In this document: piece after piece, positions 14,687 through 18,043 of the stretch
How the letters are laid out: each line of letters opens with the position of its first letter
How positions within the stretch are numbered: position 1 is the first letter of the stretch
Assembly: GCA_964651785.1 (NCBI GenBank)
Contig: CAZYWJ010000065.1
Span: 1 to 18,043 of the forward strand
Direction: 5' to 3'
Length of the DNA: 18,043 bases
Origin: JAKVAV01 sp964651785
GTDB lineage: Bacteria; Bacteroidota; Bacteroidia; Flavobacteriales_D; Cryomorphaceae
Notes under the pieces: model-generated
What the model was told of the DNA's origin: nothing
What the model saw: only the letters and a program-made list of their open reading frames with translations
Databases searched by the model: none
Position numbers and translations under genes: made by a program

Positions 14687-16284
14687 AAAGTGGATTGGAA
14701 AGAGTAATCTTATTTGCTCTGGCTTTTCTTTTTACTCTCATAGTATTTCTGTTGGATTATAATTCGGGCAGTGAATACCACATTTCCATACTCTATGTTT
14801 TGATCATCCTGTATTCTTGGCTTTTACCGGGACGATATTCCGTAATGATAGCATCCGCAATATGTATGGTGCTGACCTTTTTCGTTGCAATAGAAAAAAA
14901 TCACGTTGACGGAGATTCTGCCATAATTATCAATGCTGCATTTAGCTCCGTGGCAATTTGGGTGGCCATGTTCTTGACTACACTGAGTAGACGCGGATAC
15001 GAGCAACTTAAAATCACCATATCCGGATTGGATAAAACCGTGGCCAAACGCACGACAGCTCTGAGAGCCAAATTAATCGATACCGAAATTCAAAACAAAT
15101 TGATTGCCGCGAAGAACCGCGAAAATCTGACGCTCAATAGAAAACTGTCAGAGGAATCAGCTTTGGCAGAAACGAACAAAAGGCGATTTCAAAACCTGAT
15201 GAAAGAGGCGCCTACGGGGATCTTAATTATCCGGAGCGACGGAACCATATTGGATTTGAATGAATTCGTTGAAAGTAGAATGGCAATCGATGCTTCGGTA
15301 CCGAACCAAAGTATTTTAACGCTCATTCACCATGAAGACCGAAGCAATTTTGAAGCAAAACTGAGTCGCTTTTACGAGAATCTGCCCCTTGAGAAAAGGT
15401 GTTCTGTTGAGGTAAGATTACTGAGCAAGAATCAAGGCTCGTTTCCCGCCGAGGTTTCTTTCGCCTGTCTCGAGACGGATAAGATGGATGAAACGATCGT
15501 CACCGTCTTTGATCTGACGGAGCGTAAAGCTCAGGAAGAGCTTAAACTGCGTACGGCTTCCGTGGAAATTCGAAACAAGGAAATTGAAAACATGGCCTAT
15601 CTCGCTTCTCACGATCTGCGTCAACCGCTAAGCAGCATAGCCGGTTTGGCCGAACTGCTGGACGATATGATCGGGACGGAGAATGAAATAAAGCCTTTTA
15701 TCCAACACATAATCGGTGCTACGGAGCGCATGAATGAATTGATCACCCAACTTTTGGATCTTAGCCAATTGGGATCTTCTGAAAGAGCGGATAAGGTAAG
15801 CCTGAATGAATTGACGCAAGAAGTCCTGGACGATTTAAATAGTCTGATAAAACGTTCAGATGCGCATATCACGAAAGATGATTTGCCACCCGCGGAGAAT
15901 GCCAGTCCTTTTGAATTGCGAATTTTAATGCAAAACCTTATTAACAATGCCATAAAATTCACACCTGAAGATCGGAATCCCGTCGTGCATATAGGACATC
16001 GCACGGACGAAAACGGAAGTTTCTATTTTGTATCAGATAATGGTATCGGAATTTCTCAACAAGATCAAAATGAAATTTTCGGAATGTTCAAGAGATTGCA
16101 TCAGAAGCATGAATATGAAGGCACGGGTATCGGTCTGGCTTATTGCAAAAAGATTGTAGAAGCTCACAGCGGAAAGCTGCTCCTGAAGTCAGAAACGGGA
16201 AAAGGCTCTACTTTTTACTTCTCCTTAAATTCCGATTACACTTTATCTGCATCTTTAGAGAAAAGTACTAACTTCAACACCTAA
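14683..16284 (+). CDS. Membrane PAS-domain sensor histidine kinase, coupled to the ethylene-type sensor
   Basis: This 533-residue kinase has four predicted TM helices (about 6-25, 31-50, 52-72 and 80-102) and a coiled coil (about 105-170, starting near KRTTALRAKLIDTEIQ). A PAS domain follows (about 170-290, RRFQNLMKEAPTGILIIRSDGTILDLNEF). The HisKA dimerization helix has H310 in LASHDLRQPLSS, and the HATPase domain has an N box (NLINNAIKF, N422), G1 (DNGIG, D452), F box (IFGMFKRLH) and G2 (GTGIGLAYCKKIVEAHSG). These are the canonical catalytic motifs, so it should autophosphorylate. No receiver domain is attached and no response regulator gene lies in this window, so the output is unknown. 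It has its own membrane input and also overlaps the preceding ethylene-type sensor gene by 4 nt. Only 10 nt separate it from the Cys-rich exported protein gene. Confidence 0.92.
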   Translation: MKSGLERVILFALAFLFTLIVFLLDYNSGSEYHISILYVLIILYSWLLPGRYSVMIASAICMVLTFFVAIEKNHVDGDSAIIINAAFSSVAIWVAMFLTTLSRRGYEQLKITISGLDKTVAKRTTALRAKLIDTEIQNKLIAAKNRENLTLNRKLSEESALAETNKRRFQNLMKEAPTGILIIRSDGTILDLNEFVESRMAIDASVPNQSILTLIHHEDRSNFEAKLSRFYENLPLEKRCSVEVRLLSKNQGSFPAEVSFACLETDKMDETIVTVFDLTERKAQEELKLRTASVEIRNKEIENMAYLASHDLRQPLSSIAGLAELLDDMIGTENEIKPFIQHIIGATERMNELITQLLDLSQLGSSERADKVSLNELTQEVLDDLNSLIKRSDAHITKDDLPPAENASPFELRILMQNLINNAIKFTPEDRNPVVHIGHRTDENGSFYFVSDNGIGISQQDQNEIFGMFKRLHQKHEYEGTGIGLAYCKKIVEAHSGKLLLKSETGKGSTFYFSLNSDYTLSASLEKSTNFNT

Positions 16285-16294
16285 AATCCGATCA

Positions 16295-16657
16295 ATGAAA
16301 AATTATCTTTTAATTCTCGCATTCTGTTTTGCCTTTGCAGGAGTAACGAATGCCCAAACAACCGACACAAAAGTCGAGAAAGCGAAAACGGAAAAAGTAC
16401 AAGAAGCGACCAAAGCTTCCACTACTGCCACGGCTTCTGAAAAGAAAGCAGCTACATGTAAAGAAATGGCTACGAAAGAAAAAAGCAATTGCTGTAAGAA
16501 AAGTAGTTCTGCCGCTTCTTGCAAAGATGCCAAAGCCTCTACGGAAAGCGCTTGCTGCACTAAAATGACCGAAGCCAAAGACGGCAAACCATGTTGTGAT
16601 AAAATGGCCGAGAAAATGAAAGCAGATAAGAAGAACGAGGAAGTGAAAAAGGGTTGA
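16295..16657 (+). CDS. Small exported Cys/Lys-rich protein, candidate metal binder
   Basis: This 120-residue protein has a signal peptide (MKNYLLILAFCFAFAGVTNAQ). A Thr/Lys/Glu/Ala-rich low-complexity stretch (about 22-53) is followed by a Cys-rich region with C55, C66-C67, C76, C87-C88 and C100-C101. Residues 54-69 and 75-90 are tandem copies of a C-x10-CC unit (TCK...NCCKK and SCK...ACCTK), followed by PCCDKM. Eight Cys with nearby Met suggest thiol-metal binding (copper, zinc or similar), but disulfides are equally possible in the periplasm. I recognise no named family. It is the last gene of the sensor-kinase operon, 10 nt after the kinase, and is followed by a strong terminator. The context suggests a role linked to copper or redox state of the upstream ethylene-type sensor; this is inference. 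Confidence 0.8.
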   Translation: MKNYLLILAFCFAFAGVTNAQTTDTKVEKAKTEKVQEATKASTTATASEKKAATCKEMATKEKSNCCKKSSSAASCKDAKASTESACCTKMTEAKDGKPCCDKMAEKMKADKKNEEVKKG

Positions 16658-16680
16658 GCTTTCGCTAAACTGATTGACAC

Positions 16681-16714
16681 AAAAAGCTCGTTCAACTCAT
16701 GAACGGGCTTTTTT
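16681..16714. terminator. Bidirectional intrinsic terminator between the sensor operon and rluF
   Basis: Arms 16681-16694 (AAAAAGCTCGTTCA) and 16700-16713 pair over 14 positions with a single T-G wobble around a 5-nt loop. A T run lies at 16709-16714 and an A run at 16681-16685. It can stop both the plus-strand operon and the minus-strand rluF transcript. Confidence 0.85.
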
Positions 16715-16725
16715 ATTTATCAGAA

Positions 16726-17502
16726 CTAATCGCGCGATTGCCTGAACTGCTTGGAATCTACAAAAGCACTGTTCTCGGAATCACTGATGGCGACTTTCAA
16801 GCCCTGAAGTTCATCTTTAGTCAAATTCCTCCAAACACCCGTTGGCAAGTCCCCCAGTTTTATATTCATTATTCTGACCCGTTTTAACTCAATGACGTCA
16901 TAACCCAAATGTTCGCACATTCGCCTGATCTGGCGGTTAAGACCTTGAGTTAAAATAATCTTGAACGTAAAGCGATTCAAACGTTTCACTTCACATTTTT
17001 TCGTTGTCACTTTAAGTTCATGCAGACGCACTCCGTTACTCATTCGATCAATAAACTCAGGCGTTATCGGTTTGTGAACCTTCACGATGTATTCCTTCTC
17101 GTGCTCATTTCCCGCACGGAGAATTTTATTCACGATGTCACCATCATTTGTCATCAGCAATAATCCTTCACTGGGCTTATCCAGCCTCCCGATGTGAAAT
17201 ATACGCTCCTTGTGACCGATGAAGTCAACTACATTTCCTTTAACGCGTTGATCGGTGGTGCAGGTTATCCCGACAGGTTTGTTCAGAGCGATGTACACCA
17301 AATTGTCATTGCCCGTAATGAGCTCGCCGTTTACGCGGATCTCATCATCGGGCATAGCCCTGTCTCCCAACTGAACCTTTTTTCCGTTTAATCTCACCTT
17401 ACCTTCCTCAATAAGCTTATCAGCCTGCCTTCGGGAGCAATAACCGCTATCGCTAATGGCTTTATTCAATCGTATGGAATCGGGATGGTATTTATCGCTC
17501 AT
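16726..17502 (-). CDS. rluF: 23S rRNA pseudouridine synthase, RluF type
   Basis: This 258-residue enzyme has an N-terminal S4 RNA-binding domain (about 9-68, IRLNKAISDSGYCSRRQADKL and VRLNGKKV). An RsuA/RluB/E/F-class pseudouridine synthase domain follows: KPVGITCTTD, GRLDKPSEGLLLMTNDGD with catalytic D108, and LTQGLNRQIRRMCEHLGY. The stretches VVDFIGHKERIFHIGRLD, ILRAGNEHEKEYIV and RIMNIKLGDLPTGVWRNLT track E. coli RluF, which modifies U2604 (and U2605) of 23S rRNA, better than RluB or RluE. The C-terminal 20 residues are a short polar tail. It is a housekeeping gene with ordinary composition, apparently monocistronic, ending against the shared terminator. Confidence 0.9.
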   Translation of the reverse strand: MSDKYHPDSIRLNKAISDSGYCSRRQADKLIEEGKVRLNGKKVQLGDRAMPDDEIRVNGELITGNDNLVYIALNKPVGITCTTDQRVKGNVVDFIGHKERIFHIGRLDKPSEGLLLMTNDGDIVNKILRAGNEHEKEYIVKVHKPITPEFIDRMSNGVRLHELKVTTKKCEVKRLNRFTFKIILTQGLNRQIRRMCEHLGYDVIELKRVRIMNIKLGDLPTGVWRNLTKDELQGLKVAISDSENSAFVDSKQFRQSRD

Positions 17503-17870
17503 CTGATTCTTTTGCTTTTGCAGGTTATTCGAAAATCGATATTCAGTGAGTTGCCGCTCAACTCTTCACTTTACAAAGAAAAGCTTTAAGGAGCAATTTA
17601 GCGGTAAGTGCATACTCATCTTGAACATATCTTGAGAAATCATCTTATTCGTTCCCCTCCCTACCCGGTCTGAGATTACATTTCCGACCTTCGCTGAAAA
17701 TTAATAATTATTGGACTTTCATGCCTTAAGGTGATATTCTCGCGATGACAAGTTCAACAAAATAAGATTATTGAGAGGCGCTACCTCCCCGAAAAATCAC
17801 CATGAAAACATGCATTTCATACCGAATGGTTGAGGCACTTATTCTACAATGAGAAAAAATATCGCAGAAC
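17503..17870. other. Intergenic region with no recognisable protein gene
   Basis: Only very short open frames are present, for example a 16-codon ATG frame beginning near 17802. A small GGTC/GACC inverted pair around 17669-17691 is too weak to call. I see no tRNA, insertion sequence or known riboswitch here. Confidence 0.6.
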
Positions 17871-17875
17871 ATATT

Positions 17876-17904
17876 TTGAATATCTGATCTTATTTTTACC
17901 TTAG
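17876..17904 (+). promoter_or_regulatory. Candidate promoter of a small RNA or leader (TTG-N18-TACCTTAG)
   Basis: A TTG at 17876-17878 is followed after 18 nt by TACCTTAG at 17897-17904, one mismatch from TAnnTTTG. It lies directly before a strongly structured region and a terminator, with no protein gene. Confidence 0.4.
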
Positions 17905-17908
17905 CACC

Positions 17909-18040
17909 ATGCTTGGGTAACAGCGTTATGGGATATCATTCTTTCATCGTCTCACTCTAAATTGTCTCATAACGTTCCAAGATAGTTTTTCTGTTTCATA
18001 GCCTCGAAAGCCCTTCAAACGTGAAGGGCTTTCGAGTTTT
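17909..18040 (+). ncRNA. Candidate small structured RNA or 5' leader
   Basis: This is a predicted transcript of about 130 nt with no meaningful open frame; the longest ATG frame is about 10 codons. A long hairpin is visible. CTTGG at 17912-17916 pairs with CCAAG at 17977-17981, and 17924-17935 pairs with 17963-17974 over 12 positions including two G-U pairs, with an asymmetric internal loop between the stems. It is followed by a perfect terminator hairpin. I recognise no known RNA family. Because the window ends 3 nt after the T run, it may be a free small RNA or a terminating leader (riboswitch or attenuator) of a gene just outside. Confidence 0.45.
18003..18040 (+). terminator. Perfect 15-bp intrinsic terminator
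   Basis: CTCGAAAGCCCTTCA (18003-18017) pairs perfectly with 18022-18036 around a 4-nt loop AACG and is followed by TTTT. It is oriented for plus-strand transcription, although no plus-strand protein gene precedes it within 1.3 kb. Confidence 0.85.
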
Positions 18041-18043
18041 AAA

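Noticed and set aside
16303..16695. A 130-codon minus-strand frame opposite the Cys-rich protein
   Set aside because: It arises from the repetitive Lys/Ala/Cys codons of the plus-strand gene and runs through the terminator. The plus-strand product has a proper signal peptide and operon position.
17650..17720. Possible tRNA or known riboswitch in the right intergenic region
   Set aside because: Only a 4-bp GGTC/GACC pair is seen. There is no cloverleaf, T-loop GTTCRA motif or acceptor stem.

Overview
The window looks like a chromosomal segment from a member of the Bacteroidota, probably Flavobacteriia-like. The signs are a type IX secretion (T9SS) type A C-terminal sorting domain on a secreted amylase, typical N-terminal signal peptides ending in AQ or GQ, a carboxypeptidase-regulatory-like domain protein, and promoters of the TTG-N(about 20)-TAnnTTTG type. 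I see no tRNA, rRNA, CRISPR array, transposase or phage gene. Two runs of exactly 100 N (1994-2093 and 3992-4091) are assembly gaps, both inside the amylase gene.

Layout. A TraB/GumN-family secreted protein (minus) is followed by a small toxin-antitoxin (TA) pair (1103-1565) whose toxin frame carries an in-frame amber stop at codon 4 of the expected start. Next is a large secreted GH13 amylase-type enzyme (1761-4928), then a convergent ParE-type TA pair on the minus strand (4935-5488). An osmoprotectant ABC importer follows: an ATPase with no ordinary start codon upstream of its Walker A motif, and a fused substrate-binding/permease protein. After a GC-rich imperfect inverted repeat come an outer-membrane beta-barrel-like protein (minus) and a secreted protein of unknown function (plus). 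A ketoacyl-ACP synthase III homologue overlaps tail-to-tail with a 14-TM DHA2-type MFS exporter. A secreted endonuclease I family nuclease comes next.

The most interesting locus is the three-gene operon at 14174-16657, which ends in a clear bidirectional terminator. Its first gene is a free-standing membrane domain matching the ethylene-binding domain of plant ETR1, with the Asp, Tyr, Ile, Pro, Ile, Cys and His residues at identical spacing. Its stop overlaps by 4 nt the start of a membrane PAS-containing histidine kinase. The third gene encodes a small exported protein with eight Cys in CxnCC repeats. Ethylene receptors bind ethylene through copper, so a split copper/ethylene-type receptor with an exported metal-binding partner is a reasonable hypothesis, but it is inference.

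The right end holds rluF (minus) and about 540 bp without a protein gene. That stretch contains a candidate small structured RNA or leader (about 17909-18040) with a promoter-like sequence, a long hairpin and a perfect 15-bp terminator.
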